From: Ectothiorhodospira lacustris
GTDB taxonomy: Bacteria; Pseudomonadota; Gammaproteobacteria; Ectothiorhodospirales; Ectothiorhodospiraceae
Reading direction: 5' to 3'
DNA length: 64,000 nucleotides
NCBI RefSeq assembly: GCF_022227845.1
Contig: NZ_JAJNQN010000008.1
Span: 62,001 to 126,000, forward strand
Below the pieces are notes generated by a model. The model was not told where the DNA came from. It did not search any database and worked only from the letters and a program-made list of their open reading frames with translations. Positions 30,211-40,821 of this stretch are shown here, in pieces; within the stretch, counting starts at the first letter, position 1, and every line of letters begins with the position of its first letter. The position numbers were made by a program, and so were the translations under genes.

Positions 30211-30917
30211 GACGCCCCGGGTACTGAGCGGGCCAGCAGATCATCGATCCGACTCAGCAGGGCCGCCCGCACCTGGACCAGATCTCTTCGCGCATCCACC
30301 ACCGCATAACGATCCGGGGCCAAACGGGCGCGCTCACGATAGACCGCCCTCACCCGCTCGAAAAAATCAACGGTTTCCTGCTCGAAACGATCCGCCTCGC
30401 CCCGCTTGCCGGCCCGGGCCAGTCCGGTGGCAACATCGGCATCCAGCAGAATGGTCAGATCCGGTCTGACACGGCCTTGCACCCAGTCTTCCAGGGCGGC
30501 GATGCGCTCCACCGCAATCCCGCGTCCGCCGCCCTGATAGGCGTAAGTGGCATCGGTGAAGCGGTCACTGACCACCCAGGTTCCCGCATCCAGCGCCGGC
30601 AGGATAAAGTGACGCAGATGCTCCGCCCGGGCGGCGAACATGAGCAACAGTTCCGTATCCGCATGCATGGGGGGATAGTCCCGGGAGAGCAACAGGCCGC
30701 GAACCGCCTCTCCCAGCGGGGTACCACCGGGTTCGCGGGTACTCACGGTGGTAATCCCCCGCGCCTGCAGGTGGGCCACCACGGCACCCAGGTGGGTGGA
30801 CTTTCCCACCCCCTCGATTCCTTCAAGACAGATGAAGCGCCCTCGCCTTTCGGCAGTGGCAGATGGACTGGTCAAAACGCGGGATTCCTGTTCGTCAGCG
30901 CCCGTAACGGCTGGCAT
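30207..30917 (-). CDS. tmk: Thymidylate kinase
   Basis: 236 residues as drawn. The P-loop is LEGIEGVGKST, then the DRF and TREPGGTPLGE motifs and the LID with RAGKRGEADRFE. It phosphorylates dTMP to dTDP. The start is uncertain. The ATG at 30917 overlaps the mltG stop by 23 bases, while a TTG at 30872 would give about 221 residues, closer to the family's 205-215. Both lack a strong ribosome-binding site. It overlaps holB by 4 bases. Confidence 0.93.
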   Translation of the reverse strand: MPAVTGADEQESRVLTSPSATAERRGRFICLEGIEGVGKSTHLGAVVAHLQARGITTVSTREPGGTPLGEAVRGLLLSRDYPPMHADTELLLMFAARAEHLRHFILPALDAGTWVVSDRFTDATYAYQGGGRGIAVERIAALEDWVQGRVRPDLTILLDADVATGLARAGKRGEADRFEQETVDFFERVRAVYRERARLAPDRYAVVDARRDLVQVRAALLSRIDDLLARSVPGAS

Positions 30918-31905
30918 CGCCGCCGAGCTGGTACTGGATCACGGCCCGACGGTGCTCCTGATAGGTTTTGGAGAAATGGTGGCTACCATCGCCCCGGGAC
31001 ACAAAGAACAAGGCCCGGGAATCGCCGGGATTCACCGCCGCCTGCAAGGCCGCTGCGCCCGGCAGGGCAATGGGCGTGGGCGGCAGGCCGTCGCGGGTAT
31101 AGGTGTTGTAGGGATTGTCGGCACGCAGATCCCGGCGGCGAATACGGCCGTCGAAGTGCTCGATACCGTAGATCACGGTAGGGTCAGTCTGCAGGCGCAT
31201 GCCCCGACGCAGACGTTCATTGAACACGGCAGAGACCTGAGTGCGTTCATCAGCCCGTCCGGTCTCCTTCTCCACAATGGAGGCCATGATCAAAGCTTCA
31301 TAGGCATTGTTCAGCGGCAGATCTTCATGGCGGTTCTCCCAGGCCAGGTCCAACTCCTTCTGCATGCGCTGATGGGCGATGCGCAGGATATCCATGTCCG
31401 TGGTCTGGCGGGGAAACAGATAGGTATCCGGGAAGAACCAGCCCTCGGGATGCTCCCCGGGGCGACCCAGATACGCCATCACGTTCATGTAGTCATCCGG
31501 TTCCAGGGTATCCCGGATCTTCTCGTGGGCAGCGATGGCCCGCATCATCTGCAGGAAGGTCCAGCCTTCCGGGATGGTGAGGCTGTACTGGATGGTGCGA
31601 CCACGGATGAACAGGGCCAGTAGGTCTTCGGGGGTATGCCTGGGCTGAATCAGGTACTCCCCGGCCCGGATGCCCTGATCCTGTTCGGACAACCTGCCCT
31701 GGATCTCCCAGTAATGGGGCTTGCTGATGATCCCGGCCGCGGCCAGTTCCTGGCCCACCCGGCGCAGGGATGCCCCGGCAGGGACCTGAAATTCCGTGGC
31801 TGCGGCAAGATTGACCGGCGTCTGCAAAAACCGGTGATAATCCCACACCAACCAGCCGGCCATGATCACAGGCAGCAGAAGGATAAGCAGCAAAAGACGG
31901 CGCAT
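30895..31905 (-). CDS. mltG: Endolytic peptidoglycan transglycosylase MltG
   Basis: 336 residues. A single N-terminal membrane helix (LLLLILLLPVIMAGWLVW) is followed by a LysM-like segment and the YceG/MltG domain. The catalytic Glu lies in ASIVEKETG, and LQTDPTVIYG and NTYTRDGLPPTPI are conserved. It cuts nascent glycan strands at the inner membrane and sets their length. The ATG at 31905 is used instead of the adjacent GTG. It lies in the standard order pabC-mltG-tmk-holB. Confidence 0.94.
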   Translation of the reverse strand: MRRLLLLILLLPVIMAGWLVWDYHRFLQTPVNLAAATEFQVPAGASLRRVGQELAAAGIISKPHYWEIQGRLSEQDQGIRAGEYLIQPRHTPEDLLALFIRGRTIQYSLTIPEGWTFLQMMRAIAAHEKIRDTLEPDDYMNVMAYLGRPGEHPEGWFFPDTYLFPRQTTDMDILRIAHQRMQKELDLAWENRHEDLPLNNAYEALIMASIVEKETGRADERTQVSAVFNERLRRGMRLQTDPTVIYGIEHFDGRIRRRDLRADNPYNTYTRDGLPPTPIALPGAAALQAAVNPGDSRALFFVSRGDGSHHFSKTYQEHRRAVIQYQLGGDASRYGR

Positions 31906-31999
31906 CACGGGAATCGGTATTTGACCTTGTTCGGCATGAACTCAGGAGGGATTGTCGTCCGCCGGCCCCTCATGAGCAAGCCCTGATTGTCTCCCGGCA

Positions 32000-32806
32000 T
32001 CATTGATCCGGGTTTTCCAGTCGGCGCTGGAGTTCTCTCACCAGGTCCGGTACGGGCAAGGGCCGCCCCTCCAGACACCGCACCGGCCAGATCCCGATCA
32101 GGGTATTGCAGAGCAACAGCCCATCGGCCCGGAAAAGATCTTGCGGGCCGATCCTGGTCTGCGTGCAGGCAACCCCCATCGCTGCGGCAATGTCCATGAT
32201 CCGCCCCCGGGTAATGCCGGCCACGCCGCAGCGATCCAGCCAGGGTGTCAGCAACGCCCCGTCCCGAATCAGGAACAGATTGCTCATGGTCCCCTCGACC
32301 ACCCGGTGCTCCCCATCCAGCATCAGTCCTTCCTGGTGCTCATCGTCCCATTCCGACCGGGCCAGCACCTGCTCCAGGCGGTTCAGGTGCTTGATCCCTG
32401 CCAATGCCGGATTGGAGGACAGGCGCATCCGGCAGATGCGCACCTGTACCCCATCCCGCCTCCAGCCGGGAGGTGTGTCCGGGACCGGACTCCCCGTCAG
32501 GATACGGGTCGGAGACGGCGCGACGGGAGGGCGATATCCCCGGGGACCGGACCCGCGGGTGACCATCAATTTGAGAATGCCCTCGGGATACTCGGCCGCA
32601 ATGAGCCGCGCCTCCGTCTCCAGCACGACGGCATCCGGCATCTCGAATCCCAGTCGCCGACAGCCTTCCCGTAGTCGTTCAAGATGGCGCTGCCAATGAG
32701 CTGGGCGGCCCTGCCGAATACGCAGGGTCTCGAACAGACCATCGCCGTACTGCAGGCCCCGGTCATTCACCGGCAGCAACAAGGCCGGTCGGCCATTGAC
32801 AAGCAT
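32000..32806 (-). CDS. pabC: Aminodeoxychorismate lyase
   Basis: 268 residues, a class IV PLP enzyme making p-aminobenzoate from aminodeoxychorismate in folate synthesis. It has VNDRGLQYGDGLFETLR near the start, the PLP lysine in AGIKHLNRLEQV, and EGTMSNLFL. The ATG at 32806 starts at MLVNGRP like other PabC proteins and is preceded by a G-run. The frame is open to a GTG at 32854, but that codon lies in the U-run of the fabF terminator, so it was rejected. It follows fabF in the usual fab-pabC-mltG order. Confidence 0.93.
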   Translation of the reverse strand: MLVNGRPALLLPVNDRGLQYGDGLFETLRIRQGRPAHWQRHLERLREGCRRLGFEMPDAVVLETEARLIAAEYPEGILKLMVTRGSGPRGYRPPVAPSPTRILTGSPVPDTPPGWRRDGVQVRICRMRLSSNPALAGIKHLNRLEQVLARSEWDDEHQEGLMLDGEHRVVEGTMSNLFLIRDGALLTPWLDRCGVAGITRGRIMDIAAAMGVACTQTRIGPQDLFRADGLLLCNTLIGIWPVRCLEGRPLPVPDLVRELQRRLENPDQ

Positions 32807-32844
32807 CACCGCGGACCCCCGATACCGATCAGCATCACTTAAGT

Positions 32845-32892
32845 CCAAAAACACGGAAGGCCGCCAGGCGACAACGCACCCGGCGGCCTTCC
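32845..32892 (-). terminator. Rho-independent terminator after fabF
   Basis: On the minus strand GGAAGGCCGCC (32892-32882) pairs with GGCGGCCTTCC (32865-32855), an 11-bp stem with a 16-base loop, followed by GTGTTTTTGG. It begins 23 bases after the fabF stop. It separates fabF from pabC, which then depends on read-through or its own promoter. Confidence 0.88.
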
Positions 32893-32914
32893 GGCAGTCA
32901 TGGGACTGAACGGC

Positions 32915-34153
32915 TCAGATCTTGCTGAACACCAGGGTCCCGTTGGTCCCGCCAAAACCGAAGGAATTGGACATCGCGACGCTGCCCTTGAACTCCCGTG
33001 CCGTGTTGGGCACATAGTCCAGGTCACACTCCGGTTCCGGGTTCTCCAGGTTGATGGTGGGTGGCAGTACCCCTTCCGACAGGGCCAAGGCGGAAAACAC
33101 CGCTTCGATGCCGCCGGCAGCGCCCAGCAGGTGTCCGGTCATGGACTTGGTGGAACTCACCGCTACCTTGTAGGCATGGTCCCCCAGGGCGCGCTTCACG
33201 GCCATGGTCTCGGCCTTGTCGCCGGCCGGGGTGGAGGTGCCGTGGGCATTGATATAGTCCACCTGATCCGGATTGAGTCCCGCATCCTTCAGCGCCTGCA
33301 GCATGCAGGCGGCGGCCCCTTCGCCACCGGTGGAAGGCTGGGTCATATGGAAGGCATCGGAGTTCCAACCGAAGCCGGACAGTTCGCAGTAAATGCGGGC
33401 TCCGCGAGCCTTGGCATGTTCATACTCTTCCAGCACCAGGACGCCGGCACCGTCGCCCAGCACGAAACCGTCGCGATCCTTGTCCCAGGGGCGGCTGGCC
33501 CGTTCCGGGTCATCATTGCGGGTGGACAGGGCGCGGGCCGCCGCAAAGCCGCCGATACCCAGAGGGGTGGTGGCCATTTCCGCACCGCCGGCGACCATGA
33601 CGTCCACTTCGCCGTACTTGATCATGCGTGCCGCGTCACCGATGTTGTGGGTGCCGGTGGCACAGGCGGACACGATGGAGATGTTCGGGCCCTTGAGGCC
33701 AAACATGATGGAGAGATTGCCCGCCACCATGTTGATGATCGCACTGGGCACGAAAAAGGGAGAGATCTTGCGGGCGCCACCCTTGAGAAAGGCCTCGTAG
33801 CTTTTCTCGATATAGGGCAGACCGCCGATGCCGGAGCCGATGGCCACACCGATACGTTCGGCATTGTCCTCGGTGACTTCCAGTCCCGCGTCCCGGATGG
33901 CCTGAATGCCGGCGGCCATGCCGTAGTGGACGAAGGTGTCCATCTTGCGCTGTTCCTTGGGCGAGATGTAATCGTCCGCATTGAAGTCCCGAACGGCACC
34001 GGAGATGCGCACGGGCATCTGGGAAGCGTCAAAGACATCAATGGGAGTGATGCCGCTACGACCCGCAGTGACATTGTCCCATGCGGTTTGGATGGTGGAC
34101 CCGACCGGCGAGACGATGCCAAGACCGGTGATGACTACGCGCCGTTTAGACAA
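32915..34153 (-). CDS. fabF: 3-oxoacyl-[ACP] synthase II
   Basis: 412 residues, the full length of KAS II. The Cys-His-His triad is Cys164 (SACATGTH), His304 (NAHGTSTP) and His341 ([12 protein letters not shown]). It condenses malonyl-ACP with growing acyl chains and controls long-chain unsaturated fatty acid formation. It is placed after acpP, with a 132-base gap that contains a hairpin (34227-34250). Confidence 0.96.
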   Translation of the reverse strand: MSKRRVVITGLGIVSPVGSTIQTAWDNVTAGRSGITPIDVFDASQMPVRISGAVRDFNADDYISPKEQRKMDTFVHYGMAAGIQAIRDAGLEVTEDNAERIGVAIGSGIGGLPYIEKSYEAFLKGGARKISPFFVPSAIINMVAGNLSIMFGLKGPNISIVSACATGTHNIGDAARMIKYGEVDVMVAGGAEMATTPLGIGGFAAARALSTRNDDPERASRPWDKDRDGFVLGDGAGVLVLEEYEHAKARGARIYCELSGFGWNSDAFHMTQPSTGGEGAAACMLQALKDAGLNPDQVDYINAHGTSTPAGDKAETMAVKRALGDHAYKVAVSSTKSMTGHLLGAAGGIEAVFSALALSEGVLPPTINLENPEPECDLDYVPNTAREFKGSVAMSNSFGFGGTNGTLVFSKI

Positions 34154-34226
34154 TGCTACTGCCCCTTTTCCACGCTCGGGCGTGAAACCTTGAGTTCGAC
34201 TCTAAACCTGTTTGAGGCACCCACGA

Positions 34227-34250
34227 CCGCGATCAGGGGACTGGTCGCGG
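34227..34250 (-). other. Hairpin in the acpP-fabF gap
   Basis: CCGCGATCA and TGGTCGCGG form a 9-bp stem with one G-T pair and a 6-base loop. No U-run follows, so it is more likely an RNA-processing or stability element that allows acpP to be made in excess over fabF than a terminator. The role is inferred. Confidence 0.45.
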
Positions 34251-34285
34251 CGCGGGTGTTGAGCATGATCCTCCGAATCGGGGGA

Positions 34286-34528
34286 TCAGGCGCTCGGCAG
34301 GTGCTCGTTGATGTAGTCGATGGCCTGCTGAACGGTGGTGATCTTCTCGGCTTCCTCGTCAGGAATTTCGGTTTCGAATTCCTCTTCGAGGGCCATCACC
34401 AGCTCGACGGTATCCAGAGAATCCGCGCCGAGGTCGTCGACGAAGGAAGCGGCGTTGGTCACCTCGTCTTCCTTCACTCCGAGTTGTTCGACGACGATTT
34501 TCTTGACGCGTTCTTCAATGTTGCTCAT
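34286..34528 (-). CDS. acpP: Acyl carrier protein
   Basis: 80 residues, acidic, four-helix ACP. The phosphopantetheine attachment site is Ser37 in [18 protein letters not shown]. It carries acyl intermediates for the fab enzymes. It lies between fabG and fabF as in E. coli, with a good -10 box in the 94-base gap before it. Confidence 0.97.
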   Translation of the reverse strand: MSNIEERVKKIVVEQLGVKEDEVTNAASFVDDLGADSLDTVELVMALEEEFETEIPDEEAEKITTVQQAIDYINEHLPSA

Positions 34529-34575
34529 GGTTAGCCTATCCCCTTGATTTGAAAAGCAGCCGAAGCTGGGCCGCT

Positions 34576-34604
34576 ATTGTAGTGAAATCCCTGCGGTCGA
34601 TCCA
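34576..34604 (-). promoter_or_regulatory. Candidate acpP promoter
   Basis: On the minus strand TACAAT (34581-34576) is a good -10 box. A weak TGGATC lies 17 bases upstream as a -35. The predicted start would leave a leader of about 40 bases before acpP. A separate promoter for acpP is usual in gammaproteobacteria. Confidence 0.5.
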
Positions 34605-34622
34605 CTGTACTGACGTCGTTTT

Positions 34623-35366
34623 TTAACCCATGAACATCCCGCCGTTCACGTGCAGGGTCTCTCCGGTGACGTAGGCTGCACCAGGAGAGGCCAGGAAGGC
34701 AACCGCCTGAGCGATCTCTTCCGGCGCCCCCAGACGCCCCAACGGGATCTGGGTCAGCAAGGCCTCGCGCTGAGCCTCGGGCAGATCCTTGGTCATGTCG
34801 GTATCGATAAAGCCCGGCGCCACGGTGTTGACCGTGATCCCGCGGGAACCGACCTCACGGGCCAGGGACCGGGTGAATCCCAGCAGACCGGCCTTGGCCG
34901 CCGCGTAGTTGGTCTGGCCCGCGTTGCCGGAAGAGCCCACTACTGAGCCTACGTTGATGATACGTCCCTTACGGGCCTTCATCATGCCGCGCAGCACGGC
35001 CTTGCTCATCCGGTATACGGCCGTGAGATTGGTCTGGATGATGGCATCCCACTCCTCGTCCTTCATGCGCATGAGGAGATTATCGCGGGTAATGCCGGCA
35101 TTGTTCACCAGGATGGTCACACCGCCGAACTCTTCGCCGACGGCTTTGATCACGGCATCCACGGCCTCGGGCCGGGTCACATCCAGCGCCATGCCGCGCC
35201 CCCGAGTACCGGCTTCGCTCAGGTATGCGGAAATGGCTTGAGCACCGCCTTCGCTGGTGGCGGTACCCACCACGACGGCACCCTGGCGAGCCAGGGTCAG
35301 GGCAATGGCCTTGCCGATGCCACGGCTGGCGCCGGTGACGAGTGCGATTTCACCTTCAAGATTCAT
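34623..35366 (-). CDS. fabG: 3-oxoacyl-[ACP] reductase
   Basis: 247 residues, a classical SDR. The cofactor motif is TGASRGIGKA at 11-20, NNAG at 88-91, and the triad is Ser141, Tyr154 and Lys158 (NYAAAK). It reduces 3-oxoacyl-ACP with NADPH. It lies 40 bases after fabD and before acpP. Confidence 0.96.
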   Translation of the reverse strand: MNLEGEIALVTGASRGIGKAIALTLARQGAVVVGTATSEGGAQAISAYLSEAGTRGRGMALDVTRPEAVDAVIKAVGEEFGGVTILVNNAGITRDNLLMRMKDEEWDAIIQTNLTAVYRMSKAVLRGMMKARKGRIINVGSVVGSSGNAGQTNYAAAKAGLLGFTRSLAREVGSRGITVNTVAPGFIDTDMTKDLPEAQREALLTQIPLGRLGAPEEIAQAVAFLASPGAAYVTGETLHVNGGMFMG

Positions 35367-35406
35367 GCGGGGTCCTCGTTATGATGGGGGATGCCGGCGA
35401 AGCGGA

Positions 35407-36342
35407 TCAGGACGCACCCAGGGCCAATGCCTGAGTCAGGCTGTCCGGATCCTGCACGCAGGCCACGGTCAGTGCCTTGTCGATACGCTTGTTCAGGCCG
35501 GTGAGCACCTTGCCGGGACCCAGTTCCAACACGGTGGTGACGCCGTCCGCGGCCATGGCCTGCACGGTCTCCACCCAGCGCACCGGCCGATGGATCTGCG
35601 CCGCCAGAGCGGCCCGGATCACATCCGGCTCGGCGTGGGAGGCCACGTCCACGTTGTGGATCACGCGAATCGCTGGGGTTCCCACGCGCACGGATTCCAG
35701 GCGTACGTGCATGTTGCTGGCCGCCGCCTTAAGCAGGGAGCAATGGGAGGGCACGCTCACCGGCAGTTTCACGCTGCGCTTGGCGCCGGCTTCACTTGCC
35801 AGGATGATGGCCCGGTCCACGGCCGCCGTCTGACCGGCAATGACCACCTGTCCCGGGGCGTTGTAGTTGACAGCCTCCACCACTCCGGCGTCCGCGGCTT
35901 CGCGACAGACGGTCCTGATCTGTTCGTCATCCAGCCCGAGAATGGCCGCCATGGCGCCCTCGCCTGCCGGTACCGCGCTCTGCATCAGGCGGCCACGTTC
36001 GGCCACCAGGCGCACGGCGGCATCAAAGTCCAGGGCGTCGGCGCAAACCAGCGCCGTGTACTCACCCAGGCTATGACCTGCCATGACCTCGGGCTCGATG
36101 CCCCCCTGGGCGGTCCATACCCGCCAGACGGCCACGCCGGCCGCCAGCATGGCCGGCTGGGTATTTTCGGTCCGGTTCAGATCATCCGCAGGGCCTGTCT
36201 GGGTCAGCGCCCACAGGTCAAGGCCCAGGACGTCCGAAGCCTCCTGAAAGGTCTCACGGACCAGGGGAAAGGCCTCCGCCAGAGCGCCGAGCATGCCCAG
36301 CGACTGGGAGCCTTGGCCTGGAAACACACATGCGAGTTTCAT
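35407..36342 (-). CDS. fabD: Malonyl-CoA:ACP transacylase
   Basis: 311 residues. The start CVFPGQGSQ and the active serine Ser91 in GHSLGEYTAL are diagnostic, with a histidine in VPSHCSLL. It loads malonyl groups on ACP. It is the first fab gene here: the usual upstream rpmF-plsX-fabH are absent and infA lies divergent instead. AAGGAA precedes the ATG. A weak promoter (TTGCCC, 18 bases, TAAACT) is visible on the minus strand near 36375-36405. Confidence 0.95.
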   Translation of the reverse strand: MKLACVFPGQGSQSLGMLGALAEAFPLVRETFQEASDVLGLDLWALTQTGPADDLNRTENTQPAMLAAGVAVWRVWTAQGGIEPEVMAGHSLGEYTALVCADALDFDAAVRLVAERGRLMQSAVPAGEGAMAAILGLDDEQIRTVCREAADAGVVEAVNYNAPGQVVIAGQTAAVDRAIILASEAGAKRSVKLPVSVPSHCSLLKAAASNMHVRLESVRVGTPAIRVIHNVDVASHAEPDVIRAALAAQIHRPVRWVETVQAMAADGVTTVLELGPGKVLTGLNKRIDKALTVACVQDPDSLTQALALGAS

Positions 36343-36449
36343 GGCGCAAATTCCTTGAAAGCGTCAGGGTTAGGGCGGCTAGTTTAGGCAAAGCCGACAC
36401 CTTGGGGCAATCATCTGCAAATTTCGGCAAAGAATACCCCTTCCGGTGC

Positions 36450-36477
36450 TTGTTTTATGCGTCCGGTTGTTGATAAT
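36450..36477 (+). promoter_or_regulatory. Candidate infA promoter
   Basis: TTGTTT (36450-36455) and GATAAT (36472-36477) are separated by 16 bases, 35 bases before the infA start. It is the best sigma70-like pair in the fabD-infA gap. Confidence 0.5.
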
Positions 36478-36511
36478 TACGCCTTCGCTGCTCAAACCCT
36501 GAAACAGGCGT

Positions 36512-36730
36512 ATGCCGAAAGAAGATCACATCGAGATGGAAGGCACGGTGCTGGACAACCTGCCCAATACCATGTTTCGCGTTGAACTGGATAATGGTCA
36601 CGTGGTCACCGCCCACATTTCCGGGCGGATGCGCAAGCACTACATTCGCATCCTGCGTGGTGACCGTGTCACGGTGCAAATGACACCGTACGACCTGACC
36701 AAGGGCCGGATCGTCTACCGCAATAAGTAA
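36512..36730 (+). CDS. infA: Translation initiation factor IF-1
   Basis: 72 residues, the exact size of IF-1, an S1-type OB fold. [19 protein letters not shown] and [19 protein letters not shown] are nearly invariant. It binds the ribosomal A site during initiation. It is convergent with clpA, as in E. coli, and followed by a strong terminator. Confidence 0.98.
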   Translation: MPKEDHIEMEGTVLDNLPNTMFRVELDNGHVVTAHISGRMRKHYIRILRGDRVTVQMTPYDLTKGRIVYRNK

Positions 36731-36770
36731 AGGCCGGGGCTTCGCCGCACCCTTGCATCCCTAAAGCAGG

Positions 36771-36803
36771 AAAGGCCGCAGCCCCTCGGGACTGCGGCCT
36801 TTT
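36771..36803. terminator. Bidirectional terminator between infA and clpA
   Basis: AAAGGCCGCAG (36771-36781) pairs with CTGCGGCCTTTT (36792-36803) across a 10-base loop. A T-run follows on the plus strand and a complementary A-run allows weaker use on minus. It stops infA and probably clpA. Confidence 0.9.
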
Positions 36804-36844
36804 AGCCGTTGCTTCGCAACCGAAACAGGCAGAACACACCCGGG

Positions 36845-39109
36845 TCAGTGCACCGCTTCCTCCGCGTAGTCCAGACTCAGTTCCCCGTCCCTGACGCACA
36901 CATGGACCTCGCCACCACCGGCCAGACGGCCGAACAGGATCTCCTCCGCCAAGGGTTTCTTGATCCGATCCTGAATCACCCGCCCCATGGGACGCGCGCC
37001 CATCTTCGGATCGTAGCCGTGCTCGGCCAGCCAGGCGCGGGCATCATCATCCACCACCAGGGTCACCTTCTTCTCATCCAGCTGGGCCTGAAGCTGAGTC
37101 AGGAACTTGTCCACCACACTGGCGATGGTCACCGGATCCAGCGGCTTGAACTGGATGATGGCATCCAGGCGGTTGCGGAACTCCGGCGTGAACGTGCGCT
37201 TGAGCACCTCCATGGCATCGCTGGAATGATCCTGCTGGGTGAAGCCCATGGATGGTCGACTGGAGACCTCGGCGCCCACGTTGCTGGTCATCACCAGGAT
37301 CACGTTGCGAAAATCCACCTTGCGGCCGTTGGTATCCGTCAGGGTGCCGTGGTCCATCACCTGCAGCAGCAGGTTGAAGACGTCCGGATGAGCCTTTTCC
37401 ACCTCGTCCAGCAGCAGCACTGCATGGGGCTGCTTGAGGATGGCCCCTGTGAGCAAACCGCCTTCGTCATACCCCACATAGCCCGGAGGGGCGCCGATCA
37501 ACCGGGACACGGTATGCCGCTCCATGTACTCGGACATGTCGAAGCGAACCAACTCGATCCCCAGGATCTGGGCCAGCTGGCGGGTAACCTCCGTCTTGCC
37601 CACACCGGTGGGGCCGGCGAACAGGAATGAGCCGATGGGCTTGTCCCGGTCCCCCAGACCGGAACGGGCCATCTTGATGGCGGCCGCCAGGGTCTCGATG
37701 GGGGCATCCTGACCGAACACCACCATCTTGAGATTACGCTCCAGGTTCTTGAGGGTATCCATGTCCGAGGCGGACACACTCTTGGGTGGGATGCGGGCAA
37801 TCTTGGCAACGATGTTTTCCACATCCTGCACCGAGATGGTCTTCTTGCGCTGACTGGACGGCAGCAGGCGCCGGTTGGCCCCTGCCTCATCGATGACGTC
37901 GATGGCCTTGTCCGGCAGGTGACGATCGGTAATATAGCGGCTGGACAGCTCCGCCGCCGCCCGCAGGGCCTTGCTGGTATAGCGCACGTCGTGATGAGAC
38001 TCGAAACGGGACTTGAGTCCCTTGAGGATCTCGTAGGTCTCATCCACCGTGGGCTCGTTGACGTCGATCTTCTGGAACCGCCGGGCCAGCGCCCGGTCCT
38101 TCTCGAAGATGCCGCGATACTCCTGGTAGGTGGTGGAGCCGATGCACTTGAGCTCCCCGGAGGCCAGCATGGGCTTGATCAGGTTGGAGGCATCCATGAC
38201 CCCGCCGGAGGCCGCACCGGCCCCGATGATGGTATGGATCTCGTCGATGAAGAGCACCGCCCCCTGCTGCCGCCGCAACTGGGACAGCACCCCCTTGAGG
38301 CGCTTTTCGAAATCCCCCCGGTACTTGGTGCCGGCCACAAGGGCCCCCAGGTCCAGGGAATAGATCACCGCATCCTGCAGCACCTCCGGCACTTCGCAGT
38401 CCACGATCTTCTTGGCCAGGCCTTCGGCGATGGCGGTCTTGCCCACCCCCGCCTCCCCCACGTACAGGGGGTTGTTCTTACGGCGACGGCACAGGATCTG
38501 CACCGTGCGCTCCAGCTCATGGGCACGCCCGATCAGGGGATCAATCTTCCCCCTGCGCGCCTGTTCGTTGAGGTTGGTGGCAAAACTCTCCAGGGGATTC
38601 TTGCGGGCGGCCTCGTCCGCATCCTGAGCCTCGCCGACGGCACCGGCGCCACCATCGTCCTCCTGCTGCTCGTCGGAGACCTTGGAAATCCCGTGGGAGA
38701 TGTAGTTCACCACGTCCAGCCGGGCCAGATCATGCCGGCCGAGCAGGTAGACCGCATGGGACTCCTGCTCGCCGAAGATGGCCACCAGCACATTGGCGCC
38801 GGTGACCTCCTTGCGGCCGGAAGATTGGACATGGAACACCGCCCGTTGCAGCACCCGCTGAAAGCCCAGCGTGGGCTGGGTATCCCGCGGGTCCTTCATG
38901 GGTAGCCTGGGGGTGTTGGCGTCCACGAATTCCTCGAGCTCCTTGCGCAGGGCATCGATGTTGGCCCCGCAGGCCCGCAGCACCGTGGCGGCCGTCGGGT
39001 TGTCCGTGAGGGCGAGCAGCAGGTGCTCCACCGTCATGAACTCGTGACGTTTCTCGCGCGCGGCCTTGAAAGCCATGTTCAGTGAAAACTCGAGTTCTTT
39101 ATTCAGCAT
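36845..39109 (-). CDS. clpA: ATP-dependent Clp protease ATP-binding subunit ClpA
   Basis: 754 residues. A ClpN repeat domain comes first (LNKELEFSLNMAFKAAREKRHEF), then two AAA+ modules with Walker A GEAGVGKTA and GPTGVGKTE. It unfolds substrates for ClpP. The ATG at 39109 gives the standard start; the frame runs open to 39412, but that part is read out of frame through clpS. It starts 13 bases after clpS. clpP is not nearby. Confidence 0.97.
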   Translation of the reverse strand: MLNKELEFSLNMAFKAAREKRHEFMTVEHLLLALTDNPTAATVLRACGANIDALRKELEEFVDANTPRLPMKDPRDTQPTLGFQRVLQRAVFHVQSSGRKEVTGANVLVAIFGEQESHAVYLLGRHDLARLDVVNYISHGISKVSDEQQEDDGGAGAVGEAQDADEAARKNPLESFATNLNEQARRGKIDPLIGRAHELERTVQILCRRRKNNPLYVGEAGVGKTAIAEGLAKKIVDCEVPEVLQDAVIYSLDLGALVAGTKYRGDFEKRLKGVLSQLRRQQGAVLFIDEIHTIIGAGAASGGVMDASNLIKPMLASGELKCIGSTTYQEYRGIFEKDRALARRFQKIDVNEPTVDETYEILKGLKSRFESHHDVRYTSKALRAAAELSSRYITDRHLPDKAIDVIDEAGANRRLLPSSQRKKTISVQDVENIVAKIARIPPKSVSASDMDTLKNLERNLKMVVFGQDAPIETLAAAIKMARSGLGDRDKPIGSFLFAGPTGVGKTEVTRQLAQILGIELVRFDMSEYMERHTVSRLIGAPPGYVGYDEGGLLTGAILKQPHAVLLLDEVEKAHPDVFNLLLQVMDHGTLTDTNGRKVDFRNVILVMTSNVGAEVSSRPSMGFTQQDHSSDAMEVLKRTFTPEFRNRLDAIIQFKPLDPVTIASVVDKFLTQLQAQLDEKKVTLVVDDDARAWLAEHGYDPKMGARPMGRVIQDRIKKPLAEEILFGRLAGGGEVHVCVRDGELSLDYAEEAVH

Positions 39110-39122
39110 GGTCGCGTACCCG

Positions 39123-39446
39123 CTAGGCCTCTTCCATCGCGCAGTGCAATGGATGCTGGTGTTCCCGTGAATAGTCGTTGACCTGAGCCACCTTGGTTTC
39201 GGCGATATCCCGAGTATAGATGCCACACACGCCTTTGCCGCGGGTGTGCACGTGGAGCATGACCCGGGTAGCCTTCTCGCGATCCATCGCGAAGAAGACC
39301 TCCAGGACCTGAACCACGAACTCCATTGGAGTGTAGTCGTCGTTGAGCAGCACCACCTTGTACTGAGGCGGCTGCTTGAGCCTGGGTTTCGCTGTCTCGA
39401 CGACCAGCCCATGGTCGGATTGGTGTTTCTGTTCGTCTCCCATCAT
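39123..39446 (-). CDS. clpS: Clp protease adaptor ClpS
   Basis: 107 residues. The core [18 protein letters not shown] and [21 protein letters not shown] are invariant ClpS features that bind N-degron residues and the ClpA N-domain. It delivers N-end-rule substrates to ClpAP. Two adjacent ATGs (39446, 39443) are possible starts. It lies 37 bases after icd and 13 before clpA. Confidence 0.97.
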   Translation of the reverse strand: MMGDEQKHQSDHGLVVETAKPRLKQPPQYKVVLLNDDYTPMEFVVQVLEVFFAMDREKATRVMLHVHTRGKGVCGIYTRDIAETKVAQVNDYSREHQHPLHCAMEEA

Positions 39447-39483
39447 GTCAGATCAATCAATGGCCGATTCAGTTCCTGGCGGA

Positions 39484-40740
<1,257 letters not shown>

Positions 40741-40787
40741 GGGCACTCCCTTGTGGTATTGAAGTTGTTGTAAAGGATTTTGGTGGG

Positions 40788-40793
40788 ATTATA
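40788..40793 (-). promoter_or_regulatory. Consensus -10 box of the icd promoter
   Basis: A perfect TATAAT on the minus strand lies 48 bases before icd. No convincing -35 precedes it at 16-18 bases. The next 250 bases upstream are repeat elements. Confidence 0.5.
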
Positions 40794-40821
40794 CACGGCC
40801 TCGGGTTGGACCACAGGACGG

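Noticed and set aside
32807-32854. GTG start giving a longer PabC
   Set aside because: It lies in the U-run of the fabF terminator, and family members start near MLVNG.
32900-34534. 544-codon plus-strand frame across fabF and acpP
   Set aside because: Antisense to two unmistakable genes, and it crosses their gap.
39110-39412. N-terminal extension of ClpA
   Set aside because: It reads clpS DNA in the wrong frame; the ClpN domain starts at the ATG at 39109.
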